Assembly (NCBI GenBank): GCA_043721915.1
Contig: JAYSPV010000067.1
Span: 36,472 to 100,471 of the forward strand
Reading direction: 5' to 3'
DNA: 64,000 nt
Source of the DNA: UBA668 sp043721915
Lineage (GTDB): Bacteria > Actinomycetota > Acidimicrobiia > Acidimicrobiales > Ilumatobacteraceae
Below are positions 17,040 to 26,028 of the stretch, in pieces. Numbering within the stretch: the stretch's first letter is position 1; each line of letters opens with the position of its first letter. Position numbers and translations under genes: made by a program. The notes beneath the pieces were generated by a model that was not told the DNA's origin, ran no database searches, and saw nothing but the letters and a program-made list of their open reading frames with translations.

Positions 17040-17903
17040 ATGGGCCGCCGCTACGACACCATCTCGTTCCTGAGTGATCTCGGCACTGCCGACGAGCACG
17101 TCGGCGTGGTGAAGGCGATCGTGCGCGATCTCGCGCCGCACGCACTGGTGGTCGACCTCGCGCACGAGATCCCGTCGTTCGATGTGCGTGCCGGCAGCCT
17201 CGCGCTGGCCCGGGCCATCGGCTACGTCCCCTCAGGTGTCGTGATGGCGGTGGTCGATGCCGGCCAGCGGCGGGGCGTTGCCATCGAAGTCGCCGGCGGT
17301 GAGGGCGTGGTGATCGGCCCCGACAACGGGCTGCTCGCTTCGGCCGTGGCGATGGCCGGCGGCGCGGGCAGAGCGGTGATCCTCGACAACGCCGAGTTCC
17401 TGCTCGACAGCCCCGGCGCGATTGTGCCCAGCCGCGACCTGTTCGCGCCGATCGCCGCGCACCTGTGCAACGGGGTGGACCTGGCCGAGTTGGGCACCCT
17501 GGTCGATGCCGACGAGTTGCTGCCCGGCGTCGTGCCGCTGCCCCGTGAGGCCGACGGCGGCGGGGTGGCCGCCGAGGTGCTGTGGATCGACCGGGTCGGT
17601 AGCTGCCAGCTCAACGTCGGGCTCGACGATGTGGCGCCGTGGGGTGTGGGTGAGGGTGCGCGGCTGCAGGTCACTGCCGGCGAGCAGGTCCGTGTCGCGC
17701 AACGTGTCGCCCAGGTGAGCAGCCTCGGCCCAGGCTCGTTGGGCTTGGTGGTCGACGGCTACGGCCTGTTGGCACTGGTGCTCGACCGCCGCTCCGCTGC
17801 CGATGAGCTGCTGCTGGCCACCGCCGATCAGGTCACGCTGCGGCCGCTGGCAGAGGGTGAGCAGGCGCCCGGCGTGTCGGTGCCGATCACGCTGCGCCGA
17901 TAG
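17040..17903 (+). CDS. SAM hydroxide adenosyltransferase (DUF62 family)
   Basis: This 287-aa protein has the DUF62/duf-62 layout: FLSDLGTADEHVGVVKA at the N-terminus, VVDLAHEIPSFDVRAGSLALA, VVDAGQ and VIGPDNGLL in the larger domain, then a C-terminal beta-barrel. Characterised members cleave S-adenosylmethionine to adenosine and methionine using water; relatives halogenate it. No signal peptide is present. The spacer in front holds two tetraloop hairpins and a terminator-like hairpin, so control of this gene by RNA structure is possible. Confidence 0.85.
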   Translation: MGRRYDTISFLSDLGTADEHVGVVKAIVRDLAPHALVVDLAHEIPSFDVRAGSLALARAIGYVPSGVVMAVVDAGQRRGVAIEVAGGEGVVIGPDNGLLASAVAMAGGAGRAVILDNAEFLLDSPGAIVPSRDLFAPIAAHLCNGVDLAELGTLVDADELLPGVVPLPREADGGGVAAEVLWIDRVGSCQLNVGLDDVAPWGVGEGARLQVTAGEQVRVAQRVAQVSSLGPGSLGLVVDGYGLLALVLDRRSAADELLLATADQVTLRPLAEGEQAPGVSVPITLRR

Positions 17904-17912
17904 CCTGCACGG

Positions 17913-17996
17913 ATGCGCCCCGCCACCACGCTCACCCTCGGTCTGCTGCTGGCGGGCATTCTCGTCGCCGGCGTCCTCTCGCTGCTGCGCCTCTGA
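17913..17996 (+). CDS. Possible 27-aa single-helix membrane peptide
   Basis: An ATG-initiated frame of 27 codons starting MRPATTLTLGLLLAG consists almost entirely of one hydrophobic helix and ends in Leu-Arg-Leu. It lies 9 bp after the SAM hydrolase gene and well before the acyl-CoA ligase gene. Codon third positions are mostly G or C, as in neighbouring genes. There is no homology evidence. Confidence 0.4.
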   Translation: MRPATTLTLGLLLAGILVAGVLSLLRL

Positions 17997-18082
17997 CTGC
18001 GCCGCCGCAACGCGCAACGTCGTAGCAGGGTGGTAACCGGCGGGTAACATCTTCCCAGCCGCGACGAGGGGGCCTGCAGCAC

Positions 18083-19573
18083 GTGAATCTGGCGCACATC
18101 ATCGATCCGCACCCTGCCGACAAGGTGGCTGTCTTCAGTCGCGGTCGAGCCACCACGTACGGCGCACTGCGCGACCAGGTGGCCCACGTGCGCGGCGGCC
18201 TCGCGGCGCTGGGCGTCGGCAAGGGCGATCGGATTGCGCTGCTGTGCAGCAATGGCCGCTACTTCGTGGATCTCTACCTTGCCGCGCTCGGCCTCGGCGC
18301 CATCACCGTGCCGCTCAACCCGTCCAGCCCTGCACCCGAGATCGAGCGCGAGGTGCACACCGTCGAGGCCAAGGTCGTGGTGGTGGAACCGTCGGCCGCT
18401 CACGCGTGGTCGCAGATCGATCGCACCAGGCTGCCAAGCGTGCAGCACGTGGTCGCCACCGAGACCGGCACGGTGCCGGGTGCCGACTCGGCGTTCGACG
18501 ATCTGCTCGCCGCCCAGCCACTGGCAACCGTCGAAGTTGCCGCCGACGATCTGGCTGTCCTCATCTTCACCAGCGGTACCGCAGGCTCGCCGCGGGCCGC
18601 GATGCTCAGCCATGGCAACCTGTCGGCCAACATCGAACAGGGCCTCAGCACCGACGGCATCAACCCGAGCGACGTCGTCTACGGCGTGCTGCCGATGTTC
18701 CACATCTTCGGCCTGAACGTCGTGCTCGGGCTCACGCTCGCCCGGGGCGCCACGGTGGTGCTCGTTCAGCGTTTCGATCCGTTCACCGCGCTGGAGACGA
18801 TCGCCGACCGGGGCATCACCGTGATCCCGGGTGCCCCGCCGTTGTGGTTGGCGTTCAGCCACTTCGAGGAGGCGCCGGCCGACAGCTTCGCCAACGTGCG
18901 CCTCGCGCTCACCGGGGCGGCGAAGATGCCGGAGGAGGCCACCCGCCGCCTGCAGCAACGCTTCGGTATCACGCTGCGCGAGGGCTACGGCCTCACCGAG
19001 GCGTCGCCCGTGGTGACGTCGTCCGCCGGCATGACGATCAAGGTTGGCTCGGTGGGCAAGGTGCTCGATGGCATCCAGGTGCGTCTGGTCGACGAAAACG
19101 GCGACGACGCGCTGGAAGGCGATGCAGGGGAGATCTGGGTGAAGGGCCCGAACGTCTTCCAGGGCTACCTCGACGAACCCGAAGCCACCGCCCGGGTGCT
19201 CACCGCCGACGGTTGGCTGCGCACCGGCGACATCGCCGTCGTCGACGACGACGGCTACCTCTACCTGGTCGATCGTGCCAAGGACCTGGTGATCGTCAGT
19301 GGCTTCAACGTCTACCCGGCCGAGGTGGAGGAAGTGCTGATGGAGCACCCCGATGTTGCCGAGGTGGGCGTGATCGGCGTGCCCCACCCACACACCGGTG
19401 AAGCCGTGAAGGCGTTCGTGGTGCTCAAGCCCGGTGCCGCTGCCCATGAGGACACGTTGGTCTCGTGGTGCCTCGACAACCTCGCCCGCTACAAATGCCC
19501 GTCGAAGATCCTCTTCGTCGACGAGTTGCCGCGCAACGTCAGCGGGAAGCTGCTGCGCCGCGACCTCGTCTGA
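18083..19573 (+). CDS. Long-chain-fatty-acid-CoA ligase-like AMP-binding enzyme
   Basis: The 496-aa adenylate-forming enzyme has the P-loop FTSGTAGSPRAAMLSHGN near residue 167, the GYGLTEASPV motif, the WLRTGDIA hinge region and the catalytic lysine motif NVSGKLLRRDL at the C-terminus. It activates a carboxylic acid, most likely a fatty acid, to acyl-AMP and then acyl-CoA. The lysine usual in the P-loop (PKG/PKA) is arginine here. The start is GTG at 18083 after a GAGGGGGCC stretch. It ends next to a broken minus-strand gene. Confidence 0.88.
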   Translation: MNLAHIIDPHPADKVAVFSRGRATTYGALRDQVAHVRGGLAALGVGKGDRIALLCSNGRYFVDLYLAALGLGAITVPLNPSSPAPEIEREVHTVEAKVVVVEPSAAHAWSQIDRTRLPSVQHVVATETGTVPGADSAFDDLLAAQPLATVEVAADDLAVLIFTSGTAGSPRAAMLSHGNLSANIEQGLSTDGINPSDVVYGVLPMFHIFGLNVVLGLTLARGATVVLVQRFDPFTALETIADRGITVIPGAPPLWLAFSHFEEAPADSFANVRLALTGAAKMPEEATRRLQQRFGITLREGYGLTEASPVVTSSAGMTIKVGSVGKVLDGIQVRLVDENGDDALEGDAGEIWVKGPNVFQGYLDEPEATARVLTADGWLRTGDIAVVDDDGYLYLVDRAKDLVIVSGFNVYPAEVEEVLMEHPDVAEVGVIGVPHPHTGEAVKAFVVLKPGAAAHEDTLVSWCLDNLARYKCPSKILFVDELPRNVSGKLLRRDLV

Positions 19574-19611
19574 CGTCGGCGCGTGCGCCCGACGCTGCAG
19601 TGCACTCTCCA

Positions 19612-19909
19612 TCCAGGTGCCACGGCGAGCCTCTTGCCGGGAGGCACGTACAACTGCGTCGCCGTCAACGTCGCCGGCGTCACGATCGAGAAGACCCCGT
19701 CGAGAAAGACCGTGCCCAGGGCCAGCCAGGCATGTTCAACACTGCGCCGGCCATCAGAAGACGCGGAACGCACCGAGGCTCGAGCCTGCCGATTCGGCCC
19801 ACCACAGGGCGCCCGAACCCAAGGCGAACAGTGCAAGCGAGATCGTCCACGCCAGTTCGTGCTGGCGCCGCCGCAGCAGCCAGCGATGGTGCAGGTTGCC
19901 GCACGTCAC
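19612..19909 (-). pseudogene. Broken actinobacterial membrane-protein gene (two frameshifts)
   Basis: Three minus-strand reading frames carry successive pieces of one protein. Frame A, from a GTG at 19909, gives LHHRWLLRRRQHELAWTISL, a hydrophobic helix and SLGAFRVF, then stops at 19754. Frame B continues as MAGAVLNMP. Frame C continues as WLALGTVFLDGVFS. Read together they match a conserved actinobacterial helix pair I know as FRLFYLFGAVLNVPWLALGT. Single-base deletions near 19756 and 19735 would explain it. No intact C-terminus is seen; frame C runs into the ligase gene. Either a true pseudogene or sequence errors. Confidence 0.65.
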
Positions 19910-19933
19910 ACCCGATGCTGCCGAGTCGGGCTT

Positions 19934-19949
19934 TGTGAACGCGTGCACT
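19934..19949. promoter_or_regulatory. Rex operator (ROP site)
   Basis: TGTGAACGCGTGCACT matches the Streptomyces Rex operator TGTGAACNNNTTCACA at 11 of 13 fixed positions. It ends 22 bp before the rex start codon, which predicts autorepression of rex-hemACD when NADH is low relative to NAD+. Confidence 0.72.
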
Positions 19950-19971
19950 AATGCCTAACGTGGGGAGCGAT

Positions 19972-20664
19972 ATGGCCGCTGACCGCAACCGACGCCGCAT
20001 CCCTGATGCCACCGTGTCTCGGTTGCCCGTGTACCTGCGCATCCTCGGCGAGCAGAGCGAGGCTGGGGTCGACAGCATCTCCTCGGAGGGGCTCGCCGAG
20101 TTGGCCGGCGTCAACGCCGCCAAGGTCCGCAAGGATCTGTCGTACCTGGGCAGCTACGGCACCCGGGGCGTGGGCTACGAGGTGGACTACCTCGTCTACC
20201 AGATCCGCCGTGAGCTCGGCCTCACCCACGACTGGCCGGTGGTCATCGTCGGCGCCGGCAACCTCGGCCAGGCTCTGGCCGGCTACGGCGGGTTCGGACA
20301 GCGTGGCTTCCCCGTCGCGGGCATCGTCGACATCGACGACTCGAAGGTGGGCAGCGTGCTCGGCGGTGTCCGTGTGCGCCACATCGACGAGCTGCCCCAG
20401 ATCGTGCAGACCAAACGAGTCAACATCGGGGTGGTCGCAACCCCCGGTGCCGCCGCGCAGGATGCCGCCGACCGTCTCGTGAAGGCCGGGATCACCAGCA
20501 TCCTCAACTTTGCACCCATCGTGTTGGCGGTGCCACGGGCGATCGAGGTGCGCAAGGTGGATCTGGCCGTCGAACTGCAGATCCTCAGCTATCACGAGCA
20601 GCGCCGCTCCGGCGGTGCGACTCATGCTGCCCCTGGTACCGCCACCCGGTCGGCAACGGCGTAG
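19972..20664 (+). CDS. rex: Redox-sensing transcriptional repressor Rex
   Basis: This 230-aa protein has a winged-helix N-terminus (IPDATVSRLPVYLRIL, then VNAAKVRKDLSYLGSYGTRG with the DNA-contacting helix) and a Rossmann NADH-binding domain with VVIVGAGNLGQALAGYGGF. Rex binds its operator when NAD+ dominates and leaves it when NADH rises. I chose the ATG at 19972, which has GGGGAG upstream; an ATG at 19951 is possible but would overlap the region next to the operator. It heads rex-hemA-hemC-hemD, the same order as in Streptomyces. Confidence 0.95.
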   Translation: MAADRNRRRIPDATVSRLPVYLRILGEQSEAGVDSISSEGLAELAGVNAAKVRKDLSYLGSYGTRGVGYEVDYLVYQIRRELGLTHDWPVVIVGAGNLGQALAGYGGFGQRGFPVAGIVDIDDSKVGSVLGGVRVRHIDELPQIVQTKRVNIGVVATPGAAAQDAADRLVKAGITSILNFAPIVLAVPRAIEVRKVDLAVELQILSYHEQRRSGGATHAAPGTATRSATA

Positions 20665-20676
20665 GTTGGGGGCCGC

Positions 20677-21936
20677 ATGAGCATCGTCGTCATCGGTGTC
20701 AATCACCGCACGGCCCCCATCGAGCTGCTCGAGCGCGTTTCGCTCTCGGGCGCAGAGCTCTCGAAGGCGATCACCGGGCTGATCAGCCGGCCCAACATCC
20801 GCGAGGCGGCGGTCCTCAGCACGTGCAACCGCACCGAGGTGGTCGCCGTCGCCGAGCGCTTCCACGGCGCGTACGCCGACATCCGCGACTTCTTCTGCGA
20901 GCTCAGCGGGATGCAACCCGACGAGCTGCACTCACACCTCTACAGCCAGCACGATGATGCCGCGGTCGCTCATCTGTTCGAAGTCGCCGCCGGCCTCGAA
21001 TCGGCTGTCCTCGGCGAGAGCGAGATCCTCGGCCAGGTGCGTGGTGCCTGGGAGATCGCGCAGGCGGAGGGCGCGACCAAGACCACGCTCAATCTGCTGT
21101 TCCGCCACGCCATCGAGACCGGCAAGCGTGCCCGCACGGAAACCTCGATCGGTCGTCACACGGCGTCGGTCAGCCACGCCGCGGTCGAGATGGCCAACGA
21201 ACGGCTGGGCAGCATTGCAGGCCGCCGCGTGTTGGTCGTCGGCGCCGGTGACATGGGAGAAGGTGTCGCCGTCGCGCTGGTCGGGGCGGGCGCCACCGAC
21301 ATCACCGTCACCAATCGCACCGAGGTCCGTGCGGCTCAGTTGGCGCAGCGCGTGGGTGGCCGGATCGTGCCGTTCAGCGAGCTGGGCAGTGCGCTGCGCG
21401 ACGCCGATGTGTTGCTCACGTGCACGGGCGCCGGCTCGATCATCATCGATCACGACCTCGTTGCAGCTGCCCGCGAGGGCACCGACGCACATCTGCTGAT
21501 CGTCGACATCGCCGTGCCGCGCGATGTCGCCGCTGATGTCGTGCGGGCCCCTCTGGTCACGCTGTTGAACCTCGACGATCTCCGCGACTGGGCGGCGCGG
21601 GGGCTGGCGTTGCGCGCCGTCGAGGCGGATCGTGTGCGCAGCATCGTCGGCGAGGAAGTCGAACGCTTCGGATTGGAATCCACGGCTCGCCAGGCGGCGC
21701 CACTGGTCGCCCAGATGTACGAGAAGGCCGAGGCCGTGCGCGGTAGCGAGCTGGAACGGTTCAGCAACCGTCTGGCGTCGCTGGATCCCGCACAGCGCGA
21801 CGCGGTGGATGCCGTCACCAAGGGGATCGTCGCCAAGTTGCTGCACCAGGTCTCAGTGAAGCTGAAGGACGACGCCGGTACTCCGCAGGGCGAGCGCAAC
21901 GCCGCCGCCGTGCGCGATCTCTTCGACCTCGGCTGA
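20677..21936 (+). CDS. hemA: Glutamyl-tRNA reductase
   Basis: The 419-aa protein begins VVIGVNHRTAPIELLERV and contains LSTCNRTEVVAVAE, in which Cys forms the thioester with glutamate. The Rossmann segment VLVVGAGDMGEGVA binds NADPH, and a helical dimerisation domain ends the protein. It reduces glutamyl-tRNA to glutamate-1-semialdehyde, the first step of C5-route tetrapyrrole synthesis; HemL, encoded later in this window, uses the product. It starts 12 bp after rex. Confidence 0.95.
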   Translation: MSIVVIGVNHRTAPIELLERVSLSGAELSKAITGLISRPNIREAAVLSTCNRTEVVAVAERFHGAYADIRDFFCELSGMQPDELHSHLYSQHDDAAVAHLFEVAAGLESAVLGESEILGQVRGAWEIAQAEGATKTTLNLLFRHAIETGKRARTETSIGRHTASVSHAAVEMANERLGSIAGRRVLVVGAGDMGEGVAVALVGAGATDITVTNRTEVRAAQLAQRVGGRIVPFSELGSALRDADVLLTCTGAGSIIIDHDLVAAAREGTDAHLLIVDIAVPRDVAADVVRAPLVTLLNLDDLRDWAARGLALRAVEADRVRSIVGEEVERFGLESTARQAAPLVAQMYEKAEAVRGSELERFSNRLASLDPAQRDAVDAVTKGIVAKLLHQVSVKLKDDAGTPQGERNAAAVRDLFDLG

Positions 21937-21946
21937 GCGGTTCGCC

Positions 21947-22864
21947 ATGTCGCGCGTGTTCGCCGACGGGTCGGCTCCTCGCCGTGTACTGCGTCTCGCC
22001 ACCCGGGCAAGCGCGCAGGCCACCGCGCAGGCCACAGCAGTTGCCGACGCGTTGATGGCTGCCCACGCGGGCCTGGTGGTGGAGCTCGTGTTCGTGGAGA
22101 CCCTGGGCGACCGGCGCACCGATGTGCCACTGCACACCATCGGTGGCCAGGGCGTGTTCGTGAAGGAGGTGCAGCGGGCAGTGCTCGACGGCGATGCCGA
22201 CTTCGCCGCCCACAGCGCCAAGGACCTGCCCTCCGCAGTGGCTGAAGGGTTGCAACTCGCCGCGTTCTGCGAGCGCCGCGACCCGCGCGATGCGCTGGTC
22301 GGCGCCGCGCTGGCCGACCTGCCACTCGGCGCAACGGTGGCCACCGGCTCGGTACGCCGCCGCGCACAGCTCAGCGTCGTGCGCCCGGATCTGAGATTCG
22401 TGGAGCTGCGCGGCAACATCCACACCCGCCTGTCGAAGCTTCCCGAGGGAGGCGCACTGGTGATGGCGGTGGCGGCGCTGCAGATCCTGGCGCTCACCGA
22501 TCGGATCGCGCAGGCACTGCCGACGGCGCAGTTCATCCCGTCGCCCGGGCAGGGTTGCGTCGCCCTCGAGTGCCGTGCGGACGATTCCGAGGTGGCCGCG
22601 TTGTTGGCCGCAGTCGATCATCCGGCGACACGTTCGGCGGTACTGGTGGAGCGAGCGTTCCTCGCCGAACTCGGCACTGGTTGTTCGCTCCCGGTGGCGG
22701 CCCATGCCGAAGGCGACGTGCTCTCGGGCTTCCTCGCCGAGCCGTCCGCGAGTCTCCATGTGACCAAGGCAGTCGTCCTCACCGGCGACAGTGCACGGCG
22801 GCTGGAACAGGCCGCTGCGCTGGCGCGCGATCTTGCCGACGAGCTCGCTCGCCGGGTCGGCTGA
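21947..22864 (+). CDS. hemC: Porphobilinogen deaminase (hydroxymethylbilane synthase)
   Basis: This 305-aa enzyme shows LRLATRASAQATAQA, DFAAHSAKDLPSAV, a TGSVRRRAQL segment and the cofactor-attachment cysteine in LAELGTGCSLPV. It assembles four porphobilinogens into hydroxymethylbilane using a dipyrromethane covalently held by that Cys. It sits 10 bp after hemA in the rex-hem operon. Confidence 0.94.
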   Translation: MSRVFADGSAPRRVLRLATRASAQATAQATAVADALMAAHAGLVVELVFVETLGDRRTDVPLHTIGGQGVFVKEVQRAVLDGDADFAAHSAKDLPSAVAEGLQLAAFCERRDPRDALVGAALADLPLGATVATGSVRRRAQLSVVRPDLRFVELRGNIHTRLSKLPEGGALVMAVAALQILALTDRIAQALPTAQFIPSPGQGCVALECRADDSEVAALLAAVDHPATRSAVLVERAFLAELGTGCSLPVAAHAEGDVLSGFLAEPSASLHVTKAVVLTGDSARRLEQAAALARDLADELARRVG

Positions 22865-22874
22865 GACGGCCTGA

Positions 22875-23594
22875 ATGGGTGCGCTCGCCGGCCGCAAGGT
22901 GGTGGTCACGCGCGCTGCCGAGCAGGCCGACGACCTGGCCGACCTGCTGCGAGCCGCAGGTGCGGTGCCGGTGGTGGTGCCGCTGATCGAGATCGTTGTC
23001 GAGCCGTTCGGCGCCGCCGGGCTGGCCGCGCTGGCGCCGGATCGCTTCGACTGGCTGGTGGTGACCTCGCCGAACGGCGCCCGCGCCTACACCGCAGCGC
23101 ACAACTCGGCGCCGGTTCGCGTTGCAGCGGTGGGTGCCACGACGGCCGACGTACTGGCCGCAGCAGGGCTGCAGGTCGCGCTGGTGCCCTCGGTCCAGCG
23201 GGCGGCGGGCCTCGTGGACGAGTTCCCCGCCGGCACGGGCCGCGTGCTGCTGGTGCAGGCGGTGGATGCGGAGCCGACGCTCGAGGCCGGCCTGACGGCG
23301 AAGGGTTGGCAGGTCACGGCCAGCGCCCCATACCGCAGCCGCCCGGTGCGGCCCACGGCGGGCCAACACCTGCGTGCGCTGTCGGCCGACGCGGTGCTCT
23401 TCGCCAGCGGGTCCGCCGCCCGGGCCTGGGTGGCTGTTTTCGGCGACACGACCCCTCCGATCGTGGTGGCCATCGGCCCGCGCACGGCAGCTGCGGTTAC
23501 GGAGGCAGGCCTCAAGGTCTCCCTGATCTCAGCCGATCATTCTTTGCTCGCAATGGTGTCCACGCTGGAACGACATCTCGCTGCGAGCGACTAG
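22875..23594 (+). CDS. hemD: Uroporphyrinogen-III synthase
   Basis: The 239-aa protein has the weakly conserved HemD pattern: VVVTRAAEQADDLADLL at the start, DWLVVTSPNGARAY, and the AVLFASGSAARAW and VVAIGPRTAAAV segments in the second lobe. It cyclises hydroxymethylbilane with ring D inversion. Position directly behind hemC (10 bp) supports the call. It is not fused to a SAM-dependent methyltransferase here, unlike hemD in some actinobacteria. Confidence 0.88.
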   Translation: MGALAGRKVVVTRAAEQADDLADLLRAAGAVPVVVPLIEIVVEPFGAAGLAALAPDRFDWLVVTSPNGARAYTAAHNSAPVRVAAVGATTADVLAAAGLQVALVPSVQRAAGLVDEFPAGTGRVLLVQAVDAEPTLEAGLTAKGWQVTASAPYRSRPVRPTAGQHLRALSADAVLFASGSAARAWVAVFGDTTPPIVVAIGPRTAAAVTEAGLKVSLISADHSLLAMVSTLERHLAASD

Positions 23595-23640
23595 CATTTC
23601 CCCAGGTTTGAACCAGATCGGTCGGTTTTCGTACTTCATC

Positions 23641-26028
23641 ATGCACGGCACGTCGGCTTCACGTCGCTGGGCGCTCCTCGGGGCTGCCGCAGTTGTGATC
23701 GTGGCTCTGGGCACCGCCCAGGCGGCCGCTGTTCGCCGCGCACCCGCCGAGCAGCCGGGGCTCCCCACGGCGGTGGTGGCCAACATCGCGTCGCACACGC
23801 CGTCGGTGTCGGGCGATGGCCGTCTGGTGGTGTACGCCGGTGCGTCTGCGACTGCCGGCGACCCTCGTACCAGCACCATCTGGCTCACTGATCGCGCCGA
23901 CGGTTCTGTCGTCGAGCTCACCACGCAGCCGGGCGATATCCGCCCCGGCAACTCGCTGTGGCCGGTGGTCAGCGCCGACGGATGCTCGGTGACGGTGATC
24001 ACCGAACTCGCCTACGACCTGTTCCGTGACGACGATGGTGGCACCCGCTGGGATGTCTACCGTCAGGTGTTGCCGGCGTGCGGTGGCACCCCCGGCAGTT
24101 GGCAGCTGGTCTCCGCGTCGCGCGGCTCGGGGTTCGACGCGTCGGCGGGCGACGACGTCAGCCCGCTGTACCCCCCGGCCGTCTCGGGTGACGGCACCGA
24201 GATCGCGTACACGCATCAGTTCAGCTCAGTGGCCCCAGCCATCACCGGCGTCTCGTTGGTCGATCTCTCCATCCCGATCGGCGACCCTGGCCGGTCGTTG
24301 CCGGTGGCCGGCACGCCCGCCGCGACGCCAGACAGCACGTTCCTCTACGTCGGCCAGCGCGAGCCCGCCATCAGTGCCGACGGCGCCACGCTGGCCTTCA
24401 CCTCCGACGCCGATTCGTCGACGGTGCTCGCCGATTGGGGCGCAGGCCCGGTCGCTGGTGGTTACGCCACGTCGCATGTGTTCGTGTGGGATCGCACCAA
24501 CCTCGATCGCAACACCAACGTCCGTCGCATCTCGTCGTCGCCCAGCGGCCAGAGCACCGGCGCGTCCAGCCCCACAGTGTCGGGCGATGGGCAGTTCGTC
24601 GCCTTCGTGTCCACCGCCACGGATCTGGTGGCCGGCGCTCAACTGCCGGTCTGCAACCCCGGGTGCACCCCACAGGTGTACCTGTTCAGCCGGGCGTCCG
24701 GTGTGCTCTCGCTCGCCAGCCGGGTGTCCGGTGGCGCCAACGTGCCGCCCGTCGCCGCTGATGCGGCAGCCACCCAACCGGTGCTCAACCACAACGGCGA
24801 CGAACTGCTCTACGTCACACGTGCCACCAACCTGTCGCGCACTCGCAGCAGCGGCGCCGGTGGCCCCGCCGATGGCGACATCATGCTGTTCGTGCCGTCC
24901 ACCGGTGCGGTCGAGCGGGTCTCGGTACTGGCCGACGGTGTCACTCCAGCGCCGGCCGCAAACGCTCACCCGAAGTTGTCGGCCACCGGCCGGGTCGTGG
25001 TGTTCGACACGCTGGCAGGCGTTGCCTTCGGCAGCCCGGCCGGCAGCGGCCGCCAGGTTGCGATCGTCGAGCATGGTCCGGTGCTCGAGCTCGCCAACCT
25101 CGATGTCGGCACCGTGGCGGTCGGGTTCCCCGGGCCGGAGTGGTTCCTGGTGCTCAACAACCGTGGCCCGTCGTCGTTCGTTCCGGCTGTCGTCGAGGTG
25201 TCCAACCCGGATTTCCTGATCAGCGGTGGCAGCTGCGCCGATGGCACCAACACCCCGGTGCCGCCCGGCGGTTCCTGCACCGTCAATCTGATGATGATGC
25301 CCAGCATCGAAGGCGATCTCACCGGCACTCTCACGGTTCGCGAGGACGGCTTCGGTGCGGCGTCGATCACCGGGCAGCTCTCCGGTCGCGGTGGCGACCC
25401 GGCGCTGGCTGCCGCACCGGGCGGCGCGTTCGGTGGTTCGCTGGTGGTCGGTGGCCGCGGCGAGCCGATGGCCTTCTCGCTCTACAACGTCGCGTTCAAC
25501 CCGGTGAAGCTCGGCAAGCTCACCCTCGCCGGTTCCAACCCCGACGACTTCGAGATCATCGTCGACGGGTGCTCCGGGACGACCATCGATGCCGGCGAGC
25601 CGTGTGGGCTGCAGGTGTTGTTCACCCCCGCTGCCGCCGGCCGTCGCACTGCGCATGTGGTGGCCGTCACGACCGATGGCGTCTACGCCACCATCCTCCT
25701 CAGTGGCGACGCGCGCTACGAGCCGAAGCTCGCCGTCGGCAGCACGACCGCCCGGCCCGGCAGTCGCCTGACGGTGGCCGGCGCCGGCTTCTCACCGAAC
25801 ACGGCCGTCACGATCAACTGGTCCGACGGTAGCAGCCGGCCGCTCACCGTCGTCACCGATGCCGCCGGTTCGCTGCTCGCCGAGTTGGTCATCCGCCCCG
25901 GCGAGCGCCCCGGCGCCCGCAGCCTGGTCGCGCAGACCACCGACGGCCAGGTGGCCGCTGCCGACGTGCAGGTGGCCAACACGGCCCAACGCCTGGGGCC
26001 GAGTTCCCCCAACTGGCCCGGTCGCTAG
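23641..26028 (+). CDS. Secreted beta-propeller protein with Ig-like (choice-of-anchor D) domains
   Basis: This protein of about 795 aa starts with a signal peptide (MHGTSASRRWALLGAAAVVI and on to about residue 30). Repeated blades with VSGDG, ISADGATLAF and SGDGQFVAFVS follow, as in TolB/WD40-like propellers (about 40-450). Beta-sandwich domains come next, containing VPPGGSCTVNLMMMPS and AGEPCGLQVLFTP, typical of choice-of-anchor D/ASPM-Hydin-like modules, and a final GAGFSPNTAVTINW domain. It is probably an exported surface or matrix protein of unknown role. No sorting signal is visible. The ATG at 23641 is preferred to a TTG at 23608 because it starts the signal peptide. Confidence 0.75.
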   Translation: MHGTSASRRWALLGAAAVVIVALGTAQAAAVRRAPAEQPGLPTAVVANIASHTPSVSGDGRLVVYAGASATAGDPRTSTIWLTDRADGSVVELTTQPGDIRPGNSLWPVVSADGCSVTVITELAYDLFRDDDGGTRWDVYRQVLPACGGTPGSWQLVSASRGSGFDASAGDDVSPLYPPAVSGDGTEIAYTHQFSSVAPAITGVSLVDLSIPIGDPGRSLPVAGTPAATPDSTFLYVGQREPAISADGATLAFTSDADSSTVLADWGAGPVAGGYATSHVFVWDRTNLDRNTNVRRISSSPSGQSTGASSPTVSGDGQFVAFVSTATDLVAGAQLPVCNPGCTPQVYLFSRASGVLSLASRVSGGANVPPVAADAAATQPVLNHNGDELLYVTRATNLSRTRSSGAGGPADGDIMLFVPSTGAVERVSVLADGVTPAPAANAHPKLSATGRVVVFDTLAGVAFGSPAGSGRQVAIVEHGPVLELANLDVGTVAVGFPGPEWFLVLNNRGPSSFVPAVVEVSNPDFLISGGSCADGTNTPVPPGGSCTVNLMMMPSIEGDLTGTLTVREDGFGAASITGQLSGRGGDPALAAAPGGAFGGSLVVGGRGEPMAFSLYNVAFNPVKLGKLTLAGSNPDDFEIIVDGCSGTTIDAGEPCGLQVLFTPAAAGRRTAHVVAVTTDGVYATILLSGDARYEPKLAVGSTTARPGSRLTVAGAGFSPNTAVTINWSDGSSRPLTVVTDAAGSLLAELVIRPGERPGARSLVAQTTDGQVAAADVQVANTAQRLGPSSPNWPGR

